Source: Nitrososphaerota archaeon (GTDB lineage: Archaea > Thermoproteota > Nitrososphaeria > Nitrososphaerales > Nitrosopumilaceae). Taken from it: a stretch of DNA of 64,000 bases. Made by a program: the position numbers and the translations under genes. Location of the stretch: NCBI GenBank assembly GCA_021325615.1, contig JAJPGU010000012.1, forward strand, positions 62,001 through 126,000. The letters are read 5' to 3'. This document shows, in pieces, positions 9,753 through 17,288 of this stretch. Every line of letters begins with the position of its first letter. Position 1 is the first letter of the stretch. The notes below the pieces were generated by a model, which was given only the letters and a program-made list of their open reading frames with translations, had not been told where the DNA came from and made no database searches.

Positions 9753-9787
9753 TGCCTCGGGGCGAGGCAGAGTTGGCTGGTGCCAAC
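9753..9787. promoter_or_regulatory. Two adjacent perfect inverted repeats upstream of the HIT gene
   Basis: TGCCTCG-GGG-CGAGGCA at 9753-9769 (7-bp arms) is followed two bases later by GTTGGC-TGGT-GCCAAC at 9772-9787 (6-bp arms). They end about 13 bp before the TATA element CTATAAATAA (9801-9810) of the HIT-family gene. Either operators for that promoter or stem-loops of an unseen transcript; their position just upstream of TATA favours regulator binding. Confidence 0.4.
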
Positions 9788-9831
9788 GCCGGCTCCCATA
9801 CTATAAATAAAATACAAGGACGGATGATTTC

Positions 9832-10245
9832 ATGAAGTGCATTTTCTGCGAGATTGCGGCAGGAAAGATGGATGCACACCGGATCTTTGAGGATGACACA
9901 CACATAGCCATACTTGACAAGTATCCAATCCAGCGGGGCCACACACTTGTGATACCAAGAGATCACCACGAAAAAATAATCGACTTGCCTACAGAGGGAG
10001 TTTCGGCACTCTTTTCAAGGGTCCCAAGAGTGGCAAGGGCGATATTGAAGGCTACGGGGGCTGACGGTTTCAACATAGGGCAGAACAACGGAAGGGCCGC
10101 CAACCAGATAATCCCCCACGTCCATGTCCACATCATCCCAAGGTATGAAAAGTCCGGAAATCCTTGGAGGAGCAGGATGATTGCCAAAGACGAGGATCTA
10201 AGGGAACTTGCAGAAAAGATCCGAGCCCATGTAAAGTCAGGCTAG
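9832..10245 (+). CDS. HIT-family nucleotide hydrolase/transferase
   Basis: 137-residue histidine-triad protein. HVHVH at residues 96-100 is the catalytic triad, with His98 the expected nucleophile, and the N-terminal C3-x2-C6 with downstream His gives the zinc site typical of the HinT-like subgroup. Such enzymes hydrolyse AMP- or lysyl-AMP-type nucleotide conjugates in the cytoplasm. CTATAAATAA at 9801-9810 sits about 26 bp before the ATG, supporting a leaderless start. The last 9 bp overlap the 3' end of the convergent thioredoxin gene. Confidence 0.93.
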   Translation: MKCIFCEIAAGKMDAHRIFEDDTHIAILDKYPIQRGHTLVIPRDHHEKIIDLPTEGVSALFSRVPRVARAILKATGADGFNIGQNNGRAANQIIPHVHVHIIPRYEKSGNPWRSRMIAKDEDLRELAEKIRAHVKSG

Positions 10246-10557
10246 TTCCCTTGCTAGGGATTCCAAGTCAGACCGAGTAAGCCCGATGGATTTTTTCGCA
10301 TCCCTTCTTGCAATCGCCTTCCCGTTCTCAAAGGCTATTATTGTTGGGACTGCCTGGATGTCAAACCTGTCCCATAGGGGATTCTCATCCTCATCTACCA
10401 GCGCCCCAACCTTCCTTGCACCGCCGATGCTCGCAGCCTCAAAGGAAGGCTTGAAATTCGAGCAGTATGGACACCAGCTGGCATAAAAGAGGACTATCTT
10501 TCGTTCGCTGTCCTTCAGTATGCTTGAATCAAACTCGTCGGGCGTTACGTGTTCCAT
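10237..10557 (-). CDS. Thioredoxin-like protein
   Basis: 106 residues with the thioredoxin fold and active site WCPYC (Cys29, Cys32); a cis-proline follows in AVPTIIAF. The sequence around the site (FYASWCPYCSNFKP) and the length fit a cytoplasmic thiol:disulfide oxidoreductase. CPYC is more usual in glutaredoxins, but the flanking sequence is thioredoxin-like. It lies 21 bp downstream of nothing on its own strand except the FAD oxidoreductase stop side, so it is probably transcribed from its own promoter. Family is certain, exact client unknown. Confidence 0.92.
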   Translation of the reverse strand: MEHVTPDEFDSSILKDSERKIVLFYASWCPYCSNFKPSFEAASIGGARKVGALVDEDENPLWDRFDIQAVPTIIAFENGKAIARRDAKKSIGLTRSDLESLARELA

Positions 10558-10578
10558 GGAATGTGTTATACTTGCAAA

Positions 10579-11925
10579 TTATTTAGGGTTACCAGATCCC
10601 GGCGTATTCTCCTTCTGCCTGTATTTTGCCCATGCGTTATTCACGGTAAATACAATCCTCTTTCCAAGGATGCTTTCGAGCCAGACCGGAAGGAAAAAGC
10701 TTCGGTTGGGGGAAAAGTATTGGTAGAACTTCTCGCTGTCGATCTCCCTGTCATCCATGACGTTTCTTGCCGCGAAATCACCGCAAAATGTAGCCCAAGG
10801 AAGCCCTACGCAGCCGAGGACAAAGTGGGCCCAAGGATGCTCCGGGTCTACAAGGACTGTCGGGATGAGGTCTCTTGTCATGTCTATTCTACCCTGCCAG
10901 TACTGGATGAAGCGAAGCGGCTTCAACGACGGTATTGTTTCCTTTAGGCCGTTGATAACCTTGTCCATGACACGCGGCGTGGTCGTATCGTTCTTTGCGT
11001 ATGTGGTTAAAAGGTCTCCGCCACCCACCAAAAGCCTCTTTGTCCCGGTGAGTCGGAAGTACGTGTAGATTAGGTCCGAGTCCCAGCATTGCAATGGCCC
11101 GTCGGGAAAGAGTTTTGCAATGTCGCTGTCCCCAAGAGGCTCGCTTATTGAAAGGAAGGTCTGTGCGTGATAAACATCCCTGCTAAACTTTGTTATGTTG
11201 GGCTTGGGCTTGTCTATGCAGAAGATTATCTTCTCCGCAGTCACAGAACCAAGGTGGGTAAAGACCGTATTGCCCTTCCATGAAAGGACGTCTGACGACT
11301 CGAAGATCTCGATGTTTCCTTCGAGAAGAACCTGTTTTACTCCTTGCGCATAAAGGAGTGGGTTGACACCGTAGGTTCCCTTGTACCTTATCGCACCGGA
11401 GTATGCATTAGACCCAATCACCGATGGAACCTCGGCCTCCTTGTAGACCGTGCTGGAGTAGCCAAGCTTTGCCCTTGCATCCACCTCGTCCTGGACATCC
11501 TTCCATCCGCTTGCTCCCTTCCCAAGGAAAAGGCAGTCTTGGACCTGGAGATCACAGTCTATCTTGTGCGTCTTGATGGTATCCACCATTATGTCCACCC
11601 CCTTTGCGGCAACCCCCCAGAGGTCACGGGCTCCCTGATGGCCATATTTCCGTAGCAGCTGCGATAGCTCAAGCTCACTGTCAGGGGTAAGAAAGCCCGC
11701 ACTCTTGCCGGTGGAGCTTCCGCCGAAAATGTTTTTTTCAAGCATTATCACCATCTTCCCAGATTTTACCAGCCGGAGCGCGGCGGCGATGCCGGCAGCG
11801 CCGGCACCAACTATGAGAACGTCGCATTTGACGTCGCCTTTTAACGGCGGACGTATGGGATCCCGGGTGCCTAAAAGGGTGGTAAACCACCAATCTTGAA
11901 GAATCATAAGATCAAACCTTGTCAT
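10579..11925 (-). CDS. FAD-dependent oxidoreductase (DAO/glycine oxidase superfamily)
   Basis: 448 residues. GAGAAG at 40-45 is the FAD-binding Rossmann motif, followed by the acidic end of beta2 (MLEKN) and GGSSTGKSAGF, typical of D-amino-acid oxidase/sarcosine oxidase relatives. The C-terminal part has GCVGLPWATFCGDFAA, the second FAD contact. Substrate cannot be read from sequence; the family oxidises amines of small amino acids. An internal ATG (residue 7) is a possible alternative start. Its stop lies 21 bp from the thioredoxin start on the same strand, so the two may share regulation. Confidence 0.85.
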   Translation of the reverse strand: MTRFDLMILQDWWFTTLLGTRDPIRPPLKGDVKCDVLIVGAGAAGIAAALRLVKSGKMVIMLEKNIFGGSSTGKSAGFLTPDSELELSQLLRKYGHQGARDLWGVAAKGVDIMVDTIKTHKIDCDLQVQDCLFLGKGASGWKDVQDEVDARAKLGYSSTVYKEAEVPSVIGSNAYSGAIRYKGTYGVNPLLYAQGVKQVLLEGNIEIFESSDVLSWKGNTVFTHLGSVTAEKIIFCIDKPKPNITKFSRDVYHAQTFLSISEPLGDSDIAKLFPDGPLQCWDSDLIYTYFRLTGTKRLLVGGGDLLTTYAKNDTTTPRVMDKVINGLKETIPSLKPLRFIQYWQGRIDMTRDLIPTVLVDPEHPWAHFVLGCVGLPWATFCGDFAARNVMDDREIDSEKFYQYFSPNRSFFLPVWLESILGKRIVFTVNNAWAKYRQKENTPGSGNPK

Positions 11926-12047
11926 TGGCTATGAGGTATGGTATTTCTGTGTCACGGTGATTCTCACTTTATCCCATGCCTAAAAATTGGAACTGCAAGG
12001 GCTCTGCGCCGAAATAGGTGGTGCACTCTTGTTGGTAGCCGCCAACC

Positions 12048-13322
12048 TCATTGGTTTGGATTGTATCTCAAAAAGGCGCCTACTTTCCCGATGCTTGACA
12101 GCATTGCCCCGTGTTCGGTGGTACCTGAAATCACTTCTATTTTTGTGCCAGCCTCGTCTGCAAGGAGCGAGAGATAATCTACAATGTCCCTCTCGGAAGA
12201 CTCTAGGTCCATGCTCTTGCAGTTGGGACAGGGCTTGCCTATGAGTTCCTGAATCCTTGCAATTACCTTTGGCCTCTCGAGGATCTCGGATTGGACGTGT
12301 TGGCACCTCTTGCATGTTATCTCAATCCTGCGGAGGTTGGTGTCGTCAGTTATCAGTATGGTATCTACCACGTTCCGCTTGAGAAGGTCGATGATGTCGT
12401 TTAGACCGTAGGTGGCAAGGCCCCTGTTGTTATGTATGTCATAGAAAAGCTTCTCTACCAGTTTCTTCTCCTCGACCATCCTAAAGTCGGTCAGGACGTC
12501 CTGGGCCCTTGCAAAGGCCTCCCGGACCCCTTCGGCTCCCGCGTATGAGGTGTCAAGTGTGGCAATTATCATTTTTTGAAGCCTGTACTCGAGGTATTCC
12601 TCCTTGATGAAATTTTCCTTTGTAGGACCGGGCCCTGAAACTATGAGGCCCTTGATGGGATATATGTCGATAAAGTATTCTTTTGTTGTATGCGCTACCC
12701 TGTTGTAATAGTCGTTCAACTCCATCTCCCTCAACCTCTCGAACCTTCTGGCCGACTGGCCTCCCTGCCTGTGCTTTCCTGCGACGCCGGACGATGTTTC
12801 CGACAGTACGTCTAGTTTGTCCCCATGGAGAAGTCCCCAGCCTGCATCCTTTGCATCTATTGCAAGGAACCCTATCATGTTCTCCTCCTTGAGCATGTCC
12901 TTTAGAATGTCCACGTGAAAATGATCATCGCATCGGTAAAGGAAGGTCTGCAGCTCCTTTGGGGGTTCTATCTCGTACATCTTTATGACCTCGCTGCCAA
13001 TTGGGCCGCCTCCTTCGGGGGGCAGAGCTCCGCAGAACATTACAAGGCCGTTGTCCGGAGTCTTCTTGTAGAGTTTCAGCCTCTGTATTACCCTTGAAAG
13101 GGCGTCAACGACATGGGTGCGTGTAAGGTCGGACTTGATGTTGTCGGCAGTTCCCTGCTCTTCCCTGAGACCGTTTGTGACCTCGTGAAGGGCCTTCTTT
13201 GGCGGAACATACAGCGAGATAAGCTCCGTCCCTCGCCCGCTCTTGTCTGAGAGCTCCTCCAACGTCTTGCGTAGTCGGTATAATTTTACAGAATCATGCT
13301 TTTCGATTTTTGGCTTGACCAT
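12048..13322 (-). CDS. prf1: Archaeal peptide chain release factor 1 (aRF1)
   Basis: Recognises all three stop codons and triggers peptide release on the ribosome. 424 residues in the eRF1 three-domain order. The stop-codon decoding loop shows NIKS (61-64) and YRCDDHF (129-135, the YxCxxxF motif), the GGQ catalytic loop is at 187-189 in GKHRQGGQSARRF, and the C-terminal domain contains the CxxC pairs (KRCQH..., PNCKS) of archaeal/eukaryotic factors. The ATG at 13322 is followed by the expected N-terminal helix. A highly conserved core gene and a good marker for archaeal ancestry. Confidence 0.97.
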   Translation of the reverse strand: MVKPKIEKHDSVKLYRLRKTLEELSDKSGRGTELISLYVPPKKALHEVTNGLREEQGTADNIKSDLTRTHVVDALSRVIQRLKLYKKTPDNGLVMFCGALPPEGGGPIGSEVIKMYEIEPPKELQTFLYRCDDHFHVDILKDMLKEENMIGFLAIDAKDAGWGLLHGDKLDVLSETSSGVAGKHRQGGQSARRFERLREMELNDYYNRVAHTTKEYFIDIYPIKGLIVSGPGPTKENFIKEEYLEYRLQKMIIATLDTSYAGAEGVREAFARAQDVLTDFRMVEEKKLVEKLFYDIHNNRGLATYGLNDIIDLLKRNVVDTILITDDTNLRRIEITCKRCQHVQSEILERPKVIARIQELIGKPCPNCKSMDLESSERDIVDYLSLLADEAGTKIEVISGTTEHGAMLSSIGKVGAFLRYNPNQ

Positions 13323-13343
13323 TGTGAAAATTCCTTGTGTGTG

Positions 13344-13988
13344 TTAGATGTTGTTAAGCACTTGCTCAAAAGCCGAAATTGGCTGCGCGCCCTCCAACTT
13401 CATGGCTTTTTTGTCGTTGAATATGATGAAGGATGGGGTTGCATTGATGCCTATCTGCTCCCCGAACTTTTGGTTTTCCAAGACCTTGTTCTCGTACTTT
13501 TTGTCGCCGAGGCACTGGTTGAACTGGCCAAGATCAAGGCCGACATCGTTTGCGAACTTGTCAAGGGACTTTTGGTTGACCCAGCCGGTATTCTCTCCTC
13601 CCCAGTTATTGTAAAGCTCGTCGTGATATTGCCAGTATTTGTTCTGGTCGCCTGCACAATACGCCGCCTCGGCGGCAAGGACAGAGTCGGCACCGTTCAA
13701 AGGAAAGTCGCGGAAGACAAAATTCACCTTACCTGTGTCTACATATTGTTGAATTATCTGGTCCTTGGTATTCTGGTGAAAAAGATGACAGTAGGTGCAC
13801 TGGTAGTCACCCCATTCAACTATTGTTATCTTTGCATTGGGGTCTCCTAGTACGGGGGATCCGTTCTCAACCAAGGCTTGGGCCGAGTCCGGGCTTTGGC
13901 CAGACTGGCTCTGGTTGGGATAAAACACGAATATTGAAACCGCTATTACTGCCGCCGCGACGGGTATAGCAAAAAACTTCTTTTTCAC
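13344..13988 (-). CDS. DsbA-like thioredoxin-fold protein, membrane-anchored
   Basis: Extracytoplasmic thiol oxidoreductase or disulfide isomerase. The frame opens at a TTG (14012), but a GTG at 13988 (MKKKFFAIP) places the hydrophobic anchor (about residues 6-22) at the very N-terminus and lies about 28 bp after a TATA-like CTAATATT, so I prefer it. The active site WGDYQCTYC gives Cys64 and Cys67 in this numbering, with the cis-proline in INATPSFIIF. Length and the helical insert fit the DSBA/thioredoxin_4 family common in this phylum. It is 21 bp upstream of prf1 on the same strand, though functionally unrelated. Confidence 0.88.
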   Translation of the reverse strand: MKKKFFAIPVAAAVIAVSIFVFYPNQSQSGQSPDSAQALVENGSPVLGDPNAKITIVEWGDYQCTYCHLFHQNTKDQIIQQYVDTGKVNFVFRDFPLNGADSVLAAEAAYCAGDQNKYWQYHDELYNNWGGENTGWVNQKSLDKFANDVGLDLGQFNQCLGDKKYENKVLENQKFGEQIGINATPSFIIFNDKKAMKLEGAQPISAFEQVLNNI

Positions 13989-14111
13989 ACTGTCTGCTTT
14001 ATCCGATGCCAATATTAGGATTTTCGAGCCTGTCCGAAGGATCTACTCTCAAACCCAACCACCACGTTCATCCCATCCACGTCACAGCAGAGCGAGGTCT
14101 GTGTTCCAAAC

Positions 14112-14447
14112 TCACGAGTCGTGGTTTGGGGTAAGTGTAATTGCAGGCTCGGGCTTCCTTATGCTGATGTCGGCTTTGCTAATCCTGCTCCTGTAAACCT
14201 TGAACCTCTTGCCTGTTTCAGAAAGCTCCCACTTTTCCACCTTTACCAGCGCAATCGCCTCCAAATCCGTTATTTTTTTGTAGACTGAACTTAGAGGTAT
14301 CCGGTATTTTTGTGACAACTCGATGGCAGTTTTACCCTCCCGGACAATTGAAAAAAGTATGGTCCTTGACTGAGCATCGGAAAGGGCCTCGAGGACCTTT
14401 TGATTCACATCGTATTTCTTCAGCTGTGAGAACGAAATTTTCTTCAA
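14112..14447 (-). CDS. Winged helix-turn-helix transcriptional regulator
   Basis: 111-residue protein built around one winged HTH (about 18-90): ALSDAQSRTILFSIV, then the recognition helix region PLSSVYKKITDLE and a wing GKRFKVYRSRIS. It is divergent from the ZIP transporter, and both promoters hold the same palindrome just after their TATA boxes, so it is a natural candidate for the local regulator, although those palindromes resemble sites of the DtxR family, to which this protein does not belong. A relative with the same ending (GKRCHYYQSKIS) lies in the island at 39012. ArsR/MarR-like in general terms only. Confidence 0.82.
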   Translation of the reverse strand: MKKISFSQLKKYDVNQKVLEALSDAQSRTILFSIVREGKTAIELSQKYRIPLSSVYKKITDLEAIALVKVEKWELSETGKRFKVYRSRISKADISIRKPEPAITLTPNHDS

Positions 14448-14455
14448 TTTTTCTA

Positions 14456-14473
14456 AGTTAGGTTCGCCTAACT
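14456..14473. promoter_or_regulatory. DtxR-like palindromic operator 1, winged-HTH promoter
   Basis: AGTTAGG-TTCG-CCTAACT, perfect 7-bp arms. It lies directly downstream of the leftward TATA element (TTTAAATA on the minus strand, 14474-14481), so it covers the transcription start of the regulator gene beginning at 14447. It matches operator 2 in 14 of its 18 positions or better and resembles the TTAGG..CCTAA sites of DtxR/IdeR/MntR-type metal regulators. Confidence 0.7.
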
Positions 14474-14528
14474 ATTTAAACCAAATGAGACGTTCTAAGA
14501 ATTTGGAACAATTCTCTCGTTTAAATAA

Positions 14529-14546
14529 AGTTAGCTTATCCTAACT
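14529..14546. promoter_or_regulatory. DtxR-like palindromic operator 2, ZIP transporter promoter
   Basis: AGTTAGC-TTAT-CCTAACT, the same 18-bp element as operator 1 with one broken arm pair. It starts just after the rightward TATA element TTTAAATA (about 14520-14527) and ends 8 bp before the transporter ATG at 14554, so bound protein would block transcription start. The mirror-image arrangement with operator 1 implies coordinated, probably metal-responsive, repression. Confidence 0.7.
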
Positions 14547-14553
14547 GAGTAAG

Positions 14554-15399
14554 ATGGATTACTGGCAACTTCTGACGCTTGGTGCTATTGCAGGCTTTAC
14601 AATTTTCCTCGGACTTCCTCTTGCCCTGATGAAAAACCTCAGCGCAAAAAAGAAGGGATTCCTCAACGCTGTGGCACTGGGGATTCTCGTGTTCCTGATA
14701 ATTGACGTCTTTAGCCACGGTTATGAGACCGCATCGGATGCAGCCACTGCAGCCCTTGCAGGAAAGGAGCCGCTTGGCAGCGCGATTGTTGATCTTCTTG
14801 CCCTCTTCGGAGGGATTGCGATAGGGCTACTAGGCCTGTCATGGTTTGAGCACAAGAGCATGACAAAAAACATTCCAGACATCCTCTCGCTTGAGAACAT
14901 ACAAAAGGGCGACGACCACCTCAAACAGGCCTTCCATGATACAAATGCCTATCGGCTGGCAATGATGATTGCCGTCGGCATTGGCGCACACAATTTTAGC
15001 GAGGGACTCGCGATAGGGCAGTCCTACGTTGCAGGGGAAATCGGGCTTGCGATACTGCTAATCATCGGGTTTGGTGCCCACAATACGACTGAGGGCTTTG
15101 GAATCGCGGGACCGCTGACCGGAGTGCTTAGAAAGCCCACTTTAAAGTTCCTGCTTATTGCGGGACTTGTGGGGGGAGGTCCTACTTTTCTAGGTACTGT
15201 TCTTGGAAGCCTGGTGTTTTCAAGCATTGCATACATCCTTTTCCTATCGATTGCCGGCGGGGCGCTCATTTACGTTTCATTGCTTATGTACCACGCTGGC
15301 CGCAGGCAGACGAGCAACAATATACTCATGATGGGAATCTTTGTGGGGGTCTGTGCTGGCTTTGTGACAGACCTGATTGTTACCCTTGGCGGGGCTTGA
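14554..15399 (+). CDS. ZIP-family divalent metal transporter
   Basis: Imports Zn2+, Fe2+ or Mn2+ across the cytoplasmic membrane. 281 residues with about eight hydrophobic helices and a His-containing cytoplasmic loop between helices 3 and 4 (about 100-130). The paired metal-site motifs of the family are present: HNFSEG (146-151) in helix 4 and HNTTEG (176-181) in helix 5. Expression is very likely controlled by the palindrome at 14529-14546. Metal choice cannot be read from the motifs; control by a DtxR-like site would suggest iron or manganese. Confidence 0.92.
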   Translation: MDYWQLLTLGAIAGFTIFLGLPLALMKNLSAKKKGFLNAVALGILVFLIIDVFSHGYETASDAATAALAGKEPLGSAIVDLLALFGGIAIGLLGLSWFEHKSMTKNIPDILSLENIQKGDDHLKQAFHDTNAYRLAMMIAVGIGAHNFSEGLAIGQSYVAGEIGLAILLIIGFGAHNTTEGFGIAGPLTGVLRKPTLKFLLIAGLVGGGPTFLGTVLGSLVFSSIAYILFLSIAGGALIYVSLLMYHAGRRQTSNNILMMGIFVGVCAGFVTDLIVTLGGA

Positions 15400-15424
15400 C
15401 CTGGAATCCAGTGCTGGGTACCGG

Positions 15425-16297
15425 ATGTGCCTGCACGAAGGCCATGAAATGAAAAACGATTTACGCGGGTTATCTGGTAGGTCCATGTATATGAAGGACA
15501 AGTATGCCCTCGGTGACTCTAAAGGGGAAATAATGCGCCTGTCTCTTCAGGCCTCATTCTTTGAGCCTATGGCTGAGACTGCCCTCCTTGCGGGGGGGTT
15601 GCGCCCGGGGTCGAAATGCCTCGATGTTGGATGCGGCGCAGGACACGTCACCCGCCTAATGGGAAAAATAGTTGGCAGGACGGGAAGGGCGGTGGGGATA
15701 GACCTGAGCGAGAGATATGTCGATTACTGCAACCAGGTGAACACCAGGGGAAACACCAGGTTCGTAAAAGGGAACATAATTTCCGATGACTTGGGCCTTG
15801 ACGGATCCTTCGACGTGGTGTACTCTAGGTTCATGTTTGTCCACCTAAACGACAAGAGGCGAGCCCTGGACTCGATGGTCAGGCTTGCGAAAAAAGGCGG
15901 GACCATAATAATCCAAGAACTTGACCATGCGCCGGATTCCTGGCTTTCGCATCCGACGACTGGTTCGTTCGAGGTCCTGCGAAGGTGCTACACGAGGATA
16001 GTAAAGGAAATGGGAGGGGACCCGCTAGCCGGCAGAAAGCTCTACAAACTTTTCATGGACGCCTCGCTTGACGCAAACGTTGACTGCACATCACCGTGCA
16101 TAAGGATGGGGAGGGGCCCATACAATGTCCTTGGTTGGAGGCTTGCAGAGAGCCTAAAGCCAAAAATTCTCTCTCTTGGACTTATGAATGCAAGGGAGTA
16201 TTCTTGCCTGCTCCGTGATCTGAAAGATATGGCCAATGACAGGAATAGCTTTGCCACCTACGCAAGGGTGTTTACTGTCACGGGCACAAAAAAATAG
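15425..16297 (+). CDS. Class I SAM-dependent methyltransferase
   Basis: Rossmann-fold methyltransferase of about 290 residues. Motif I is CLDVGCGAGH, followed by the acidic ribose-binding end of beta2 (VGIDLSERYVDYC), SFDVVYSRFMFVHL (motif IV) and a C-terminal substrate region. The frame opens at a TTG (15377) inside the transporter's 3' end, but ATG at 15425 or 15449 is more likely; the conserved fold begins around ALGDSKGEIMRL. Substrate unknown (UbiE/COQ5-like sequence type). It ends with TAG at 16295-16297 and the next gene continues in the same frame. Confidence 0.82.
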   Translation: MCLHEGHEMKNDLRGLSGRSMYMKDKYALGDSKGEIMRLSLQASFFEPMAETALLAGGLRPGSKCLDVGCGAGHVTRLMGKIVGRTGRAVGIDLSERYVDYCNQVNTRGNTRFVKGNIISDDLGLDGSFDVVYSRFMFVHLNDKRRALDSMVRLAKKGGTIIIQELDHAPDSWLSHPTTGSFEVLRRCYTRIVKEMGGDPLAGRKLYKLFMDASLDANVDCTSPCIRMGRGPYNVLGWRLAESLKPKILSLGLMNAREYSCLLRDLKDMANDRNSFATYARVFTVTGTKK

Positions 16298-16298
16298 G

Positions 16299-17188
16299 AT
16301 GCGAGACGGGTTGAGAGCGGACTGACAATTTACAAGACAGGCGCTGGGGGGATAAACGCAATTGAGCACCTTCCGCCAAACCCCAAGGCAGTTGTAATCT
16401 GCATCCATGGGCTCTGCAGTGATGCAAGGATTTTCAACTATCTGGGCCAGAAGCTCTCAGAAAGGGGCGTGGGAGTAGTAAGCATCGACGTTCCCGGACA
16501 CGGCAAGTCGGGAGGCGAAAAGGGAAATACTGACTTTGAACAAAGCCTTCGGGCAATCCATGAAATTGTCCAGAAATACAAGGCCCTTGGGAAGACATTT
16601 CTTCTTGCGCACAGCATGGGTTGCACATATGCCCTGTGGTATGACCATGAATTCAAAAACGACATGGACGGACTGATACTCATGGCGCCATATGTGAGGG
16701 TGCGAACCCTGAAGAAAAGAAGCCACATGGAACCGGACGTGGGTCTCTTTTTGAAGATACTGCTGAGGCGCATGCTGACCCCTGATGTCAAGGTCAATGT
16801 GGCAAAGGCCCTTCCTGGATTTGTAAAATACGGCGGCTATGAGATGGCACAGATACTGCAAGACCGGGATCTGAATGTCGATTATTCCTACAGGTACATA
16901 ATAGACGTGCTTGCAAAGAGGAACGACGACATCAAGGCACTCTCGTCCACAACCCTGCCGCTGCTTCTCATCCATGGAAAAAATGACCAGAACATATTTC
17001 CCACAGTGAGCGAGGAATTTGCCAAGATTGTGGGCTCGAAGGACAAGACAGTTTATTTGCCCGCCTCAGACCATTGGTTCTTCGATGCCGTTTTCTATAA
17101 CCAAGACTCGGAAAAGTATTCGGAGCTTGAAAGACAGGAAATCATCGGGACAATCGAGAAATGGATCCTTTCACACTGTCAAACATAA
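16299..17188 (+). CDS. Alpha/beta hydrolase (monoacylglycerol lipase-like) with a frameshifted start
   Basis: Serine hydrolase: the oxyanion strand VVICIHGLCSDARIF (encoded from 16391), VPGHGKSGG, the nucleophile elbow AHSMG, the acid in HGKNDQNIFP and His in ASDHWFFD are all present. The frame carrying these motifs has no ATG, GTG or TTG between the preceding TAG (16297) and GTG 16469, and starting at 16469 would lose the first strand and oxyanion loop. ATG 16299 is one frame off; adding a single G to the GGG at 16308-16310 would give MRDGVESGLTIYKTG and a perfect start two bases after the methyltransferase stop. So it is either a recent frameshift, an assembly error or a non-standard start. 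Coordinates here give the presumed ancestral gene. Confidence 0.72.
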
Positions 17189-17288
17189 AGGTGACCGGAC
17201 AAAAACCGAGAATATTGAAATGACGTATCAATATACTTAAATCTGCATTTTTAATAAACGCCGATAATTGCACTTATTGAATGGCGGC

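Noticed and set aside
16295-16297. Pyrrolysine-type recoding of the TAG between methyltransferase and hydrolase
   Set aside because: No pyl genes seen, and a one-base frameshift explains the missing start more simply.
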